Part shown: positions 30,216 through 38,358 of the stretch, in pieces
Numbering within the stretch: position 1 is the stretch's first letter
Layout of the letters: each line of letters starts with the position of its first letter
Virus record (IMG/VR): IMGVR_UViG_3300047562_002538
Span: 1 to 42,061 of that record
DNA: 42,061 nt
Direction: 5' to 3' (one strand)
DNA from: a virus
The notes under the pieces: model-generated
Seen by the model: only the letters and a program-made list of their open reading frames with translations
Told to the model about the DNA's origin: nothing
Database searches by the model: none
Program-made: the position numbers and the translations under genes

Positions 30216-30553
30216 TGAATAAGCTATTACTTTTAGTGGCCGCGGCGATCGCGGTCACTGGGTGTAGTTCTGCTCCTAAGGTCAAAGCCAAAAGCGAGCA
30301 GTATTGCGATCTTAAAACACAGACTGTCAGCATCCGAAAAGACGGAAAAGTCGTAGATGAAAGATCCGTAGAAGTTATGGAATGTAACGATAACAGGATT
30401 CAACGTCTTTTTCAAGTACAGAGCGGTATGGCACCCAATTGCGGTGAATTTACTTATTGGATGATGATCGGAGGAAAGAATGTTCAACGCAAAGGTGTTA
30501 GCTGTCAACGGCCTGATGGTAATTGGGAAGTTGTTAATACTTCTGAATTTTAA
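30215..30553 (+). CDS. Lipoprotein with 17-kDa-antigen-like C terminus, 112 aa
   Basis: Lipobox V-T-G-C17 after a Leu/Ala-rich signal. Ends CGEFTYWMMIGGKNVQRKG then CQRPDGNWEVV, which matches the C-terminal core of 17-kDa surface antigen-type proteins (C-x-E/R...IGGK...C-R-Q-P-D-G-x-W) but without their glycine-zipper membrane part. Start overlaps the previous stop by one base. Five cysteines; two are within the core. Confidence 0.7.
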   Translation: MNKLLLLVAAAIAVTGCSSAPKVKAKSEQYCDLKTQTVSIRKDGKVVDERSVEVMECNDNRIQRLFQVQSGMAPNCGEFTYWMMIGGKNVQRKGVSCQRPDGNWEVVNTSEF

Positions 30554-30914
30554 TCAGGCTGTGGCTAATGATTTTCGAGACCCAAAGTTCTATGAATATA
30601 GAACTGGTGGCTTTGTAAATCGATTAGTAGAAATGAGTTTCGGATGGTTTAAAGGTCTTGATGACGAGCAGAAAGAGCACTATCATCAAAGTATTACACA
30701 CGCACTGATGATGGCTGAAAACGGACAGAGAGTGTCTTGGATCAGTAAAGATGCCAGCGGATATTCTGTTCCGGTATATACTTGGCCTACGGGATCCGGT
30801 TATTGCAGAAGGTTACATATACAGGCTATCGCTCACGGTACTGAAAAAACTATGAGTGCAACGGCCTGTTATGATAACTCACAAGATAATTGGCGATGGG
30901 TGTCGAGTAAATAA
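30480..30914 (+). CDS. Exported 17-kDa-antigen-like protein, 144 aa
   Basis: ATG 30480 has GGAGG seven bases upstream and lies within the previous gene (overlap 74 bases). Hydrophobic segment about 8-24, with possible cleavage after AVA. The C-terminal part, SGYCRRLHIQAIAHGTEKTM then ACYDNSQDNWRWV, is again like the 17-kDa antigen core, so it appears paralogous to the preceding lipoprotein. Probably periplasmic or outer-membrane associated. Confidence 0.6.
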   Translation: MFNAKVLAVNGLMVIGKLLILLNFNQAVANDFRDPKFYEYRTGGFVNRLVEMSFGWFKGLDDEQKEHYHQSITHALMMAENGQRVSWISKDASGYSVPVYTWPTGSGYCRRLHIQAIAHGTEKTMSATACYDNSQDNWRWVSSK

Positions 30915-30920
30915 ACAAGT

Positions 30921-32357
30921 ATGCCTTTAGCATTTTTAACACTTATAACAGGTTTGGCTATCTCAGCAGTAGCCATTTATTATTCTGTAATAGGATTAGC
31001 CGCGATTTTCTCAGCCGCGGTTATCCCTATTATAGTGATGGGTTCTATCCTAGAAGTTTCTAAATTGGTTTCTGCTTGGTGGCTAAAGGCCAATTGGTAT
31101 AGAGCACCATTCCTGTTGAAATCTTACATGTTAGTTGCAGTAGTAGTCTTGATGTTGATAACCAGCATGGGAATATTTGGATTCCTATCTAAAGCACATA
31201 CTGATCAAGCTATTACATCAGGAGATGTGTCTGCACAAGTTTATCTTATTGACGAACAGATCAAAGTAGAAAGAGAAAACATCGCTAATGCTCAGAGTCT
31301 CATCAAACAGCTAGACGATGCTGTTGTTGGAATCAATGCTTCTGGAATCGATAGAGAAATCAGATTACGTGACGGTACCACTAGAACTCAAAGTGCCGCA
31401 GAACGAGCCTTATCGGTAAGACGCAGTCAGGCCAAGGATCGCGCTAATCTTACCAAACAGATAGAAGAAGCACAACAAAAGATCCTAACCTTACAACAAA
31501 AGAAAGCACCTATCGCCGCAGAGATGCGTAAGGTAGAGGCTGAAGTTGGTCCTATCAAATATATCGCCAAATTGATCTACGGCGACAATCCTGATAACAA
31601 CATTTTAGAAAAAGCAGTTACCTGGGTGATCATAACAATAGTGTTTGTTTTTGATCCTTTAGCTGTTTTATTATTGCTAGCCAGCCAGATGAGTTTCCAA
31701 TGGGCACGAGAAGAGAAGGAGCGAAACGATGAGTTGGTTCAAGAGGAAACCACACAAGAAAAACCCAGAGAAGAAATATCCTCAGCACCCGAGTCTGTTG
31801 TCGGAACAACTGACGAAGGAGATCGAGGAGAACCGCCAGAAATTGAGAGATTACCGGATCCAGACGAAGGTAATAAAAAAATAGCAGAAATAGAACCTGA
31901 GTTCGTAGATCCCGAAGTTCCAGAAGAACCAAAATTTAACGAAAAAGATCCATTGGCGGAATGGAACGAGATGATCGCCGAAGCTGAAAAAGCCGCCGAA
32001 GAAGAAGCTCAAAAAGAGGAACAAGATATTTTAGATGCTGCACACGGTGCAGAAAAAGCCGCAATGAGTCGATGGAAGTCCGAAAACCCAAATAGTTCTT
32101 TAAAAATACAAAGACGTCTTCTAGAAAGAGGCAAGATCGATAAACTTCCGTGGGACGATTATCTTAAAGCCAAAGCTGATGAAGATCTAGATGCTTTAGA
32201 AGCTGCTAAGTGGGCTCAAGAACAATTAGAAAAAAAGAACGAAATAACATATATAGAAAAAGATGGTGTAGAACAGATTAAAAAAGTAGGTTATAAACAA
32301 AACGAGGAGCAATCAGAAAACACACTTTGGCAGCGAGTCAAAGATAATAAAAAATGA
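30921..32357 (+). CDS. Membrane protein with coiled coil and acidic C-terminal region
   Basis: 478 residues. N-terminal transmembrane helices at about 3-45 and 67-90, a long coiled coil (105-215, with IDEQIKVERENIANAQSLIKQ), one or two helices around 235-262, then a very acidic Glu/Pro-rich cytoplasmic region (270-370) and a helical C terminus containing AAMSRWKSENPNSSLKIQRR. Similar coil-containing membrane proteins are frequent in marine T4-like phages. The acidic part overlies a second gene in another frame (31729-31884), so it may be a secondary extension or fusion. Overlaps the next gene by ATGA. Confidence 0.65.
   Translation: MPLAFLTLITGLAISAVAIYYSVIGLAAIFSAAVIPIIVMGSILEVSKLVSAWWLKANWYRAPFLLKSYMLVAVVVLMLITSMGIFGFLSKAHTDQAITSGDVSAQVYLIDEQIKVERENIANAQSLIKQLDDAVVGINASGIDREIRLRDGTTRTQSAAERALSVRRSQAKDRANLTKQIEEAQQKILTLQQKKAPIAAEMRKVEAEVGPIKYIAKLIYGDNPDNNILEKAVTWVIITIVFVFDPLAVLLLLASQMSFQWAREEKERNDELVQEETTQEKPREEISSAPESVVGTTDEGDRGEPPEIERLPDPDEGNKKIAEIEPEFVDPEVPEEPKFNEKDPLAEWNEMIAEAEKAAEEEAQKEEQDILDAAHGAEKAAMSRWKSENPNSSLKIQRRLLERGKIDKLPWDDYLKAKADEDLDALEAAKWAQEQLEKKNEITYIEKDGVEQIKKVGYKQNEEQSENTLWQRVKDNKK
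31729..31884 (+). CDS. Overprinted 51-aa basic protein inside the membrane-protein gene
   Basis: Frame +1 within 30921-32357. ATG with AAGGAG seven bases upstream. The peptide is basic and proline-rich at the start (MSWFKRKPHKKNPEKKYPQH) and then helical (LLSEQLTKEIEENRQKLR). It closely recalls very short FKRKPHxKxPPKxxPH-type proteins of marine T4-like phages, which always have their own frame. In the overlapping frame the same bases encode the acidic linker of the longer protein. Confidence 0.6.
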   Translation: MSWFKRKPHKKNPEKKYPQHPSLLSEQLTKEIEENRQKLRDYRIQTKVIKK

Positions 32358-32749
32358 TAGATAAAATAACTATCGTTACTCCTCCGGATGATGTGTATTC
32401 TACAGGATTTCGTATTCTAACGGTAGATCTTACAACCGATCAGTTGAACGAAGTTTCTACAGCTATAAAAAATTTAGATTCAGAATGTAATATCATCGTC
32501 TATGTTTGGAAATCTGGATCTGAAATAACGTGGTTATTAGACAAAGTATATAAATCTAACGCAATAATCTTTAACGCAGAGTCTTCGGATCAGACACTGA
32601 TAGGATTTTTGGCGGCACAACATAAATCGTCTTATTTTGGAGAGCTGAGAACAATAAAAGAAGTAAATAAGTCTGTTATTTTCGATCACGAGCAGTGCGA
32701 AGATTTTTTTAATCACTATTTAGGACTATATGGACAAATTTCAAAATAA
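32354..32749 (+). CDS. Conserved-type phage hypothetical protein, 131 aa
   Basis: ATGA overlap with the membrane-protein gene. Alternating beta/alpha sequence: ITIVTPPDDVYSTGFRILTV, LDSECNIIVYVWKSG, KSNAIIFNAESSDQTLIGFL and KSVIFDHEQCEDFFNHY, like a Rossmann-type small domain. I recall it from marine T4-like phages, function unknown. Overlaps rpsU by 20 bases. Confidence 0.65.
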   Translation: MIDKITIVTPPDDVYSTGFRILTVDLTTDQLNEVSTAIKNLDSECNIIVYVWKSGSEITWLLDKVYKSNAIIFNAESSDQTLIGFLAAQHKSSYFGELRTIKEVNKSVIFDHEQCEDFFNHYLGLYGQISK

Positions 32750-32969
32750 ACTTACCGGAAGTACAGTTTTCGTAAAAGACGGAGAACCTTTTGAAAAAGC
32801 TCTCCGCCGTTTCAAAAGAAAGATCGACGATGCTGGTGTTTTAGAAACCCTAAGAAAAAAAGAGTTTTTCGAAAAGCCTACTACGACACGTAAAAGAAAA
32901 GCAGGTGCTGCTAAGGCTCGTTGGCAGAAAAAACTACGAGATCAACAATTACCTAAAAGAATGTATTGA
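32730..32969 (+). CDS. rpsU: Ribosomal protein bS21 homologue
   Basis: 79 residues; bacterial bS21 is about 70. Core VKDGEPFEKALRRFKRKIDD, AGVLETLRKKEFFEKP and TTRKRKAGAAKARWQKK are diagnostic. bS21 joins the 30S subunit near the anti-Shine-Dalgarno end and helps initiation; phage copies are known from SAR11 phages and jumbo phages and may bias ribosomes to phage messages. Here it has a 10-residue N-terminal extension. Overlaps the upstream gene. Confidence 0.93.
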   Translation: MDKFQNKLTGSTVFVKDGEPFEKALRRFKRKIDDAGVLETLRKKEFFEKPTTTRKRKAGAAKARWQKKLRDQQLPKRMY

Positions 32970-32994
32970 CCTATATATCTGTTGATGCTACAAT
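32966..32994 (+). promoter_or_regulatory. Sigma-70-type promoter
   Basis: TTGACC (32966-32971), 17 bases, TACAAT (32989-32994). It lies six bases before the ATG at 33001, so the transcript would be leaderless or nearly so. Confidence 0.6.
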
Positions 32995-33000
32995 AGTATC

Positions 33001-33582
33001 ATGAAAACAGATATTATGATCGACCTTGAAACTTTAGATGTCCTTCCGACCGCATCAGTTTTAACGATTGGTGCGGTTCGTTTTGATCCCTTCGGCGATG
33101 ATGTCAACGATCCAGACTGTGACAAGTTCTATGTCAAAGTTGATTTGGACAGTTGCGATCGCTATGGTTGTACAGTTAGCCAAGATACCGTCGAGTGGTG
33201 GGCTAAGCAGAGCCAGGAAGCACAGGACGAGGCATTCAATCCCGAAGGCCGTATTCCAATCGAGTCAGCTATGGATCAGCTTTACAAGTTCTGTTGGGGA
33301 GGCAAGCGTGTATGGTCACACGGTGCAGGCTTCGACGTTATCATCCTAGAACATCTTTTCCGCAAAGTAGGCAAAGCCATTCCGTGGAGTTTCTGGGAAG
33401 TTCGCGACACTCGCACACTGTTCGATTTGGGTATCGATCCCAAACGTCCTCCCGTACTCAAGCATCACGCTCTAGAAGATGCGTGGAATCAGGCAGTAGG
33501 CGTCCAGAATGTTTTCAAGACGTTGCGTAGTAGTACTAAGTACGACGGTGGATTGATCCAACCTTTTGCTAATCAGAGATAA
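33001..33582 (+). CDS. DEDD 3'-5' exonuclease (DexA-like)
   Basis: 193 residues. Exo I motif MIDLETLD (D8, E10), [15 protein letters not shown] as in T4 DexA (STIEWWKNQSPEAR), Exo II in [12 protein letters not shown], and Exo [16 protein letters not shown] with the His-x4-Asp of the DEDDh class. Similar also to Rv2179c-type exoribonucleases, so DNA or RNA could be the substrate. Likely nucleotide recycling or RNA processing. Own sigma-70-type promoter. Confidence 0.82.
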   Translation: MKTDIMIDLETLDVLPTASVLTIGAVRFDPFGDDVNDPDCDKFYVKVDLDSCDRYGCTVSQDTVEWWAKQSQEAQDEAFNPEGRIPIESAMDQLYKFCWGGKRVWSHGAGFDVIILEHLFRKVGKAIPWSFWEVRDTRTLFDLGIDPKRPPVLKHHALEDAWNQAVGVQNVFKTLRSSTKYDGGLIQPFANQR

Positions 33583-33583
33583 T

Positions 33584-34603
33584 ATGAGAATAGAAGAAGA
33601 TATTAAATTAGATTTTAAAGATGTTCTTATCCGTCCTAAGCGTAGTACCTTATCAAGTCGAAAAGACGTAGATCTCAATCGAACATATCAATTCAAACAT
33701 AGTGGAGCAGAATGGACGGGGGTTCCTATCATAGCATCTAACATGGATGGAGTCGGCACATTTGCGATGGCAGAAGCATTAGATCAATTTGATATGCTGA
33801 CCTGCCTTACCAAAGATTTGACTACTTCTTCTGTAGGTGATTTATGTAATAAGATCGGCGGAGATAATTTTGCTGTCAGCACCGGCATCTCAGATAAAGA
33901 TACTAGTAATCTCGTAGGCGTGTTGAGAATGTTCCCGCAGATACATTTTATCTGTATCGATGTAGCTAATGGTTACAGCGATAGGTTTGGAGAATACGTC
34001 TCTACTATCCGCAGAACTTTTCCAGATCATACTATTATTGCAGGTAATGTCGTTACTGCTGACATGACGCAGGAACTGATATTGAGAGGAGCAGACATTG
34101 TCAAAGTTGGAATCGGACCGGGATCGGTATGTACGACTCGGATACAAACTGGGGTTGGTTACCCGCAACTTTCTGCGATCATTGAGTGCGCTGATGCGGC
34201 ACATGGCCTCAGTGCCCATATTATTGCTGATGGCGGTTGCACTTGCCCAGGCGATGTGGCTAAGGCATTTGGCGCAGGCGCAGACTTTGTTATGTTGGGC
34301 GGGATGCTAGCCGGACACGATGAAGGCGGTGGCGAAGTCAAAGACGGTAAAGTAACATTCTACGGAATGAGTTCGGATACCGCCATGGATAAACATCACG
34401 GTGGCGTAGCAGAATACCGTAGTTCTGAAGGACGAACTGTAGAAATCAAATACAAGGGTGCTGTGAAAAACACAGTGCTAGATCTGCTAGGAGGTCTGCG
34501 TAGTTCTTGCACCTACGTAGGTGCGCCTACACTTAAACAATTATCAAAATGCACAACATTTATCCGGGTCAATAGACAGATAAATGATGTTTTTCTGAGA
34601 TAA
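33584..34603 (+). CDS. guaC: GMP reductase
   Basis: 339 residues from ATG 33584, against 347 in E. coli, to which it is very similar along the whole length: [55 protein letters not shown] with catalytic C183, [15 protein letters not shown] and [13 protein letters not shown]. The GSVCTTR and K-x-x-G-A-V-K-N-T context separates it from IMP dehydrogenase, and no CBS insert is present. It deaminates GMP to IMP with NADPH, so it shifts guanine nucleotides toward adenine. Rare in phages; complements the nucleotide genes here. Confidence 0.93.
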   Translation: MRIEEDIKLDFKDVLIRPKRSTLSSRKDVDLNRTYQFKHSGAEWTGVPIIASNMDGVGTFAMAEALDQFDMLTCLTKDLTTSSVGDLCNKIGGDNFAVSTGISDKDTSNLVGVLRMFPQIHFICIDVANGYSDRFGEYVSTIRRTFPDHTIIAGNVVTADMTQELILRGADIVKVGIGPGSVCTTRIQTGVGYPQLSAIIECADAAHGLSAHIIADGGCTCPGDVAKAFGAGADFVMLGGMLAGHDEGGGEVKDGKVTFYGMSSDTAMDKHHGGVAEYRSSEGRTVEIKYKGAVKNTVLDLLGGLRSSCTYVGAPTLKQLSKCTTFIRVNRQINDVFLR

Positions 34604-34642
34604 ATAAAAATCGTAAGCTGTACCAAAAGTGGGCAGTTTATA

Positions 34643-34685
34643 GAGCATAGTGCTCAATTAGATCTTACTTTATAAGGAGATATGT
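34643..34685 (+). promoter_or_regulatory. dnaK leader element shared with hsp20
   Basis: Hairpin GAGC-ATAGT-GCTC (34643-34655, with an extra A-T pair closing the loop), six bases, then a 20-base element starting ATCTTACTTTATAAGG and ending AGAT (34662-34681), identical to 36757-36776 before hsp20. The element contains the ribosome site AAGGAG, and its ends ATCT/AGAT can pair, so it may mask the site in a temperature-dependent way. GATAAATA at 34599 is a possible promoter. Confidence 0.55.
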
Positions 34686-36587
34686 ATGTCTAAGATCATC
34701 GGTATTGACCTCGGAACCACCAACTCTTGCGTGGCTATCGTCGAAAACGGAAATCCTAAAGTAATCGAAAATTCAGAAGGTGCTCGTACCACACCTAGTA
34801 TCGTCGCCTATACTCCAGACGAAATTCTCGTTGGTGCTACTGCTAAAAGACAAGCAGTTACTAATCCTAAGAATACTATCTACGCTGCTAAACGTTTGAT
34901 TGGACGTAAGTATTTTGAAAAAGAAGTACAAAAAGATCTTGATCTTATGCCCTACGAAATCGTCGAATCTAAAAACGGTGATGCATGGGTCAAAGCAAAT
35001 GATAAAGAACTAGCACCTCCGCAGATTTCTGCAGAAGTTCTTCGTAAGATGAAAAAGACTGCAGAAGACTATCTCGGCAGCACTGTCACACAGGCTGTGA
35101 TCACTGTGCCTGCTTACTTCAATGACCAACAGCGCCAGGCTACTAAAGATGCAGGACAGATTGCAGGATTAGAAGTATTGCGCATCATCAACGAACCCAC
35201 AGCAGCCGCTCTAGCCTATGGTGTCGATAAAACAGATAAGAAAGATCGTAAAGTTGCTGTCTATGACCTCGGTGGTGGTACATTTGATGTATCTATTATC
35301 GAGATCGCAGATGTCGACGGCGACAAGCAAATTGAAGTCCTTTCTACCAACGGCGATACATTCTTGGGTGGTGAAGATTTTGACCAAAGATTGATGGATC
35401 ACATCGTAGAAGAATTTAAGAAGTCACAGGGTGCAGATCTTTCGAAAGATCCAATCGCTCTACAGCGTATCAAAGCCGCTGCAGAAAGAACTAAGATTGA
35501 GCTTTCGTCTAGCCAGCAGAGTGAAATTAACGAACCCTATATCGCTATGAACAATGGTGCTCCGGTACATTTAACTATGAAAATCACCAGAGCTAAACTA
35601 GAAAGTCTAGTAGAGGATCTCATCGAGCGCAGCCTAGAGCCTTGCCGCATCGCTATGAAAGATGCCGGTATCGGAGCAGGAGATATCGACGAAGTGATCC
35701 TTGTTGGTGGGCAGACACGTATGCCTAAGGTGCAGGAAGCAGTTGAAAAACTATTTGGCAAAGCACCTCGCAAAGATGTCAATCCAGACGAAGCGGTGGC
35801 TGCAGGTGCTGCCATCCAGGGTGCTGTGCTAGGCGGAGACCGCACAGACGTTCTACTGTTAGATGTTACTCCTTTGAGTTTAGGTATCGAAACACTAGGC
35901 GGAGTAATGACCAAACTGATCCAAAAGAACACAACTATTCCTACCAAGGCCAGCCAAACATTCTCCACAGCAGAAGATAACCAGCCAGCAGTAGATATCA
36001 AAGTGTTCCAGGGTGAGCGTGAGCTATGTCAGCACAACAAATTGTTGGGCGAGTTCAAGCTAGACGGTATTGCTCCTGCTCGCAGAGGCATGCCTCAGAT
36101 CGAAGTTACCTTTGACATTGATGCTAACGGTATCATGAATATTTCTGCTAAAGACAAGAGCACAGGCAAAGAAAACAAGATCACCATCAAGAGTGACAGT
36201 GGATTGAGCAAAGAGCAGATCGAACAGATGATCCGCGATGCTGAGATCAATGCCGAGGCAGATAAGAAGGCACGTGAACTAATCGAGACTCGCAACTCTG
36301 CAGAAGCACAGATGCATGTGGTCAAGAAAGATCTAGAGGAATACGGGGACAAGATCAAGCCTGAGGAAAAGGCAGAGATCGAATCTGTGATCACAGCAGT
36401 AGAATCAGCCATGAAGGGCGACGATCCTGCTAAAATCAAAGAAGAACTAGAAAAGGTTACACCTGCTATGAAATCTTTGATGGATGTTCGATTAGCAGAA
36501 GAGCAGGCCAAAGCACAGGGAAACAGTGCTCCGGAAGATGATGTAGTAGAAGCTACATTTACTGAGAAGGAAAACAAAAATGGCTAA
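34686..36587 (+). CDS. dnaK: Chaperone DnaK (Hsp70)
   Basis: 633 residues, full length (E. coli 638). ATPase motifs [27 protein letters not shown] and [14 protein letters not shown]; substrate-binding domain with [18 protein letters not shown] and the linker DVLLLDV; C terminus ends [15 protein letters not shown], like the EEVD-type tail of proteobacterial DnaK. No DnaJ or GrpE in the window, so host partners would be used. Complete Hsp70 genes are uncommon in phages. Shares its leader with hsp20. Confidence 0.97.
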   Translation: MSKIIGIDLGTTNSCVAIVENGNPKVIENSEGARTTPSIVAYTPDEILVGATAKRQAVTNPKNTIYAAKRLIGRKYFEKEVQKDLDLMPYEIVESKNGDAWVKANDKELAPPQISAEVLRKMKKTAEDYLGSTVTQAVITVPAYFNDQQRQATKDAGQIAGLEVLRIINEPTAAALAYGVDKTDKKDRKVAVYDLGGGTFDVSIIEIADVDGDKQIEVLSTNGDTFLGGEDFDQRLMDHIVEEFKKSQGADLSKDPIALQRIKAAAERTKIELSSSQQSEINEPYIAMNNGAPVHLTMKITRAKLESLVEDLIERSLEPCRIAMKDAGIGAGDIDEVILVGGQTRMPKVQEAVEKLFGKAPRKDVNPDEAVAAGAAIQGAVLGGDRTDVLLLDVTPLSLGIETLGGVMTKLIQKNTTIPTKASQTFSTAEDNQPAVDIKVFQGERELCQHNKLLGEFKLDGIAPARRGMPQIEVTFDIDANGIMNISAKDKSTGKENKITIKSDSGLSKEQIEQMIRDAEINAEADKKARELIETRNSAEAQMHVVKKDLEEYGDKIKPEEKAEIESVITAVESAMKGDDPAKIKEELEKVTPAMKSLMDVRLAEEQAKAQGNSAPEDDVVEATFTEKENKNG

Positions 36588-36738
36588 TGGTGGAAAAGGT
36601 TCTAGTCCGCGCCCGTACAGCGTTGATCAAAAAACCTTTGACGCTAACTGGGATGCTATTTTTAAAAAGAACAAGTCGGAAGTCGTAGAGATTTCCGACA
36701 ACAAGATTGAGGATTACTCAGAAGAGGATCCTCAATAA
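36580..36738 (+). CDS. Small phage protein, 52 aa ([11 protein letters not shown] type)
   Basis: Overlaps the dnaK stop by eight bases, with GAAGG before the ATG. N-terminal [20 protein letters not shown] is a short motif I recognise in many phages as a conserved hypothetical; the C terminus is acidic. No function known. Lies between dnaK and the hsp20 leader. Confidence 0.65.
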   Translation: MANGGKGSSPRPYSVDQKTFDANWDAIFKKNKSEVVEISDNKIEDYSEEDPQ

Positions 36739-36781
36739 GGGCATAGGGCCCATATTATCTTACTTTATAAGGAGATTAAAA
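36739..36781 (+). promoter_or_regulatory. hsp20 leader element shared with dnaK
   Basis: Hairpin GGGC-ATAGG-GCCC (36739-36751) starts one base after the stop of the previous gene, then five bases, then the same 20-base element as before dnaK (36757-36776). Compared with the dnaK hairpin, the second stem pair has changed from A-T to G-C on both sides, a compensatory change that supports a conserved RNA structure. Confidence 0.55.
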
Positions 36782-37219
36782 ATGACGCAACTACAACGTT
36801 TTGATACAGCCGCTCTAAATAGAGCATTAGTCGGATTTGATCGTATTTTCGACGACATGGAGCGTAGATTCGCTAACAGCGTTTCTACTAACTATCCTCC
36901 ATATAACATCGCAAGACTAGAAGAAAATCTCTACGAGATCGAACTAGCTGTAACAGGCTTTGCCAAAGATGAAATCGCTGTCACAGTAGAAGCAGACAAA
37001 CTTGTTATCACAGGACAGAGAAACAAGGAAGAAGATACTGGTGCTGATTTCCTACACAGAGGATTGGCCTTCCGAGATTTCGAGCGTACCTTCACGCTAG
37101 CTGATCATATGAAGATCCGTTCCGCAGAGATCAAGAACGGTGTGCTAACCATTCGCATCGAACGTGAGATCCCTGAGGAAATGAAACCTCGTGTGATTGA
37201 CATCGTAGAAGTTAAGTAA
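36782..37219 (+). CDS. Small heat shock protein (Hsp20/IbpA family)
   Basis: 145 residues from ATG 36782; the longer frame to 36707 runs through the leader. N terminus ALVGFDRIFDDMERRF is IbpA-like, and the alpha-crystallin domain has YPPYNIARLEENLYEIELAV, GFAKDEIAVTVEADKLVITG and GVLTIRIEREIPEE. It holds unfolding proteins for DnaK. Hsp20 is common in T4-like cyanophages. Coupled here with dnaK by genome position and an identical leader. Confidence 0.93.
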   Translation: MTQLQRFDTAALNRALVGFDRIFDDMERRFANSVSTNYPPYNIARLEENLYEIELAVTGFAKDEIAVTVEADKLVITGQRNKEEDTGADFLHRGLAFRDFERTFTLADHMKIRSAEIKNGVLTIRIEREIPEEMKPRVIDIVEVK

Positions 37220-37229
37220 TATAATAATA

Positions 37230-37247
37230 GGGGGAGGTAACTCCCCC
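37230..37247 (+). terminator. GC-rich hairpin, probable terminator
   Basis: GGGGGAG, loop GTAA, CTCCCCC, without a good T tract (GTTAAACTTT follows). Ends the hsp20 message or protects its 3' end. Confidence 0.6.
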
Positions 37248-37269
37248 GTTAAACTTTAGAAAGAATATC

Positions 37270-37569
37270 ATGCCCACAGAAGCCAAAATTGACGAAAAAG
37301 TATCTACTAAGATTTCACCTCCAAGGTTATGGAAAGTTGTGTTTCTAAATGACGATAAAACTCCTATGGAGTTCGTGATCAATCTTCTTAGCAATATCTT
37401 TAAACATTCTGAAACTAAGGCCAAAGATATTACTTTAGAAATACATAATACGGGTAGCGCGATAGCTGGAATCTATGCTTATGAAATCGCCGAACATAAA
37501 AGTGTAGAAGCCACACATCTAGCTCGAGCGAACGGATTTCCTTTGAGAATACAAATCGAAGAGGAATGA
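37270..37569 (+). CDS. clpS: ClpS, ClpAP adaptor
   Basis: 99 residues, typical ClpS length. Core LWKVVFLNDDKTPMEFVINL, FKHSETKAKDITLEIHNTGS and GIYAYEIAEHKSVEATHLAR gives the N-degron-binding pocket (N-D-D and the H of the helix) and the ClpA contact. Delivers N-end-rule substrates to host ClpAP. With the tmRNA, whose tagged products also go to Clp proteases, the phage could redirect proteolysis. ATGA overlap with the next gene. Confidence 0.93.
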   Translation: MPTEAKIDEKVSTKISPPRLWKVVFLNDDKTPMEFVINLLSNIFKHSETKAKDITLEIHNTGSAIAGIYAYEIAEHKSVEATHLARANGFPLRIQIEEE

Positions 37570-37823
37570 CCTTAGATGACATCAAGATAATCTCTTATAA
37601 TCAAACTTCAGCCAAAAGATTTGGGTACTGGGTTCGAGTTAGAGATTACAGACAAGTATCAGGAAGATACGCCAGAAAATCTTTTATCAAATTCTTAGAA
37701 GATAGCCTGGGCCCATTAGGGGAACGCTGGAATTATACCAAATACGAAAATGGTATGTACGAAATCAAATTTAACGACGAGCGAGATCTCTTGATTTTTT
37801 TATTGAAAGCTAAAGGCAGTTAA
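37566..37823 (+). CDS. Hypothetical protein, 85 aa
   Basis: ATGA overlap with clpS. Basic protein: TSAKRFGYWVRVRDYRQVSG, RYARKSFIKFLEDSLGPLG, then YTKYENGMYEIKFNDERDLL. Beta-alpha-beta style, soluble. No family recognised. Confidence 0.55.
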   Translation: MTLDDIKIISYNQTSAKRFGYWVRVRDYRQVSGRYARKSFIKFLEDSLGPLGERWNYTKYENGMYEIKFNDERDLLIFLLKAKGS

Positions 37824-37833
37824 ATAACAGACT

Positions 37834-38358
37834 ATGAGCTTAAAAGAACTTACCAAAGATCTACACGATCAAGCAGAAAATACACCGTTTATGAAGGCAG
37901 TGTTTGCTAAAAATCTACCTTTAGAATTATGGACTGATTGGACATACCAACGCAGTCTATTCTACGGTGCTATCGAGGGTGCTGCAGATGCTGCTGGACT
38001 ATTGGACGACCTGCCTGGAATACGACGATCATTTTATCTATATCTAGACTACAAAGAAATGGCGGGAGATCAGCGTCATCAGTTTAAACCCAGTGTTATG
38101 GAATATCACAAATATATCATCAGTCTTTATCCCGATGCCGATAGATTGATGGCACATCTCTATACTTGGCATATGGGAGATCTATTTGGCGGACAGATGA
38201 TCAAGAAAATCATAGATGCACCGCATCGACACCTAGAGTTCAAAGATTCTAAAACACTGATGACTAATATACGCACCAAGCTCAAAGACGAAATGGCTGA
38301 CGAAGCTAGAGTAGCATTTGAGTGGGCTATCGAAATGTTGAATGAGTACAAAGTATGA
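37834..38358 (+). CDS. Heme oxygenase
   Basis: 174 residues, shorter than the 230-240 of cyanobacterial HO1. Proximal heme ligand H11 in DLHDQAENTPFM and the distal-helix motif MGDLFGGQM at 114-122 (GDLSGGQ in the family). Opens heme to biliverdin IXalpha, CO and Fe2+ with O2 and reduced ferredoxin. Directly followed, with ATGA overlap, by a bilin reductase, so biliverdin is made for a phycobilin. GTTAAATA at 37819 may be the promoter. Confidence 0.9.
   Translation: MSLKELTKDLHDQAENTPFMKAVFAKNLPLELWTDWTYQRSLFYGAIEGAADAAGLLDDLPGIRRSFYLYLDYKEMAGDQRHQFKPSVMEYHKYIISLYPDADRLMAHLYTWHMGDLFGGQMIKKIIDAPHRHLEFKDSKTLMTNIRTKLKDEMADEARVAFEWAIEMLNEYKV

Noticed and set aside
33584-34603. IMP dehydrogenase
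   Set aside because: No CBS domains, and length and sequence follow GuaC along the whole protein.
35537-36001. 154-codon minus-strand ORF, and another at 36095-36577
   Set aside because: Antisense shadows of dnaK, which is certain on the plus strand.
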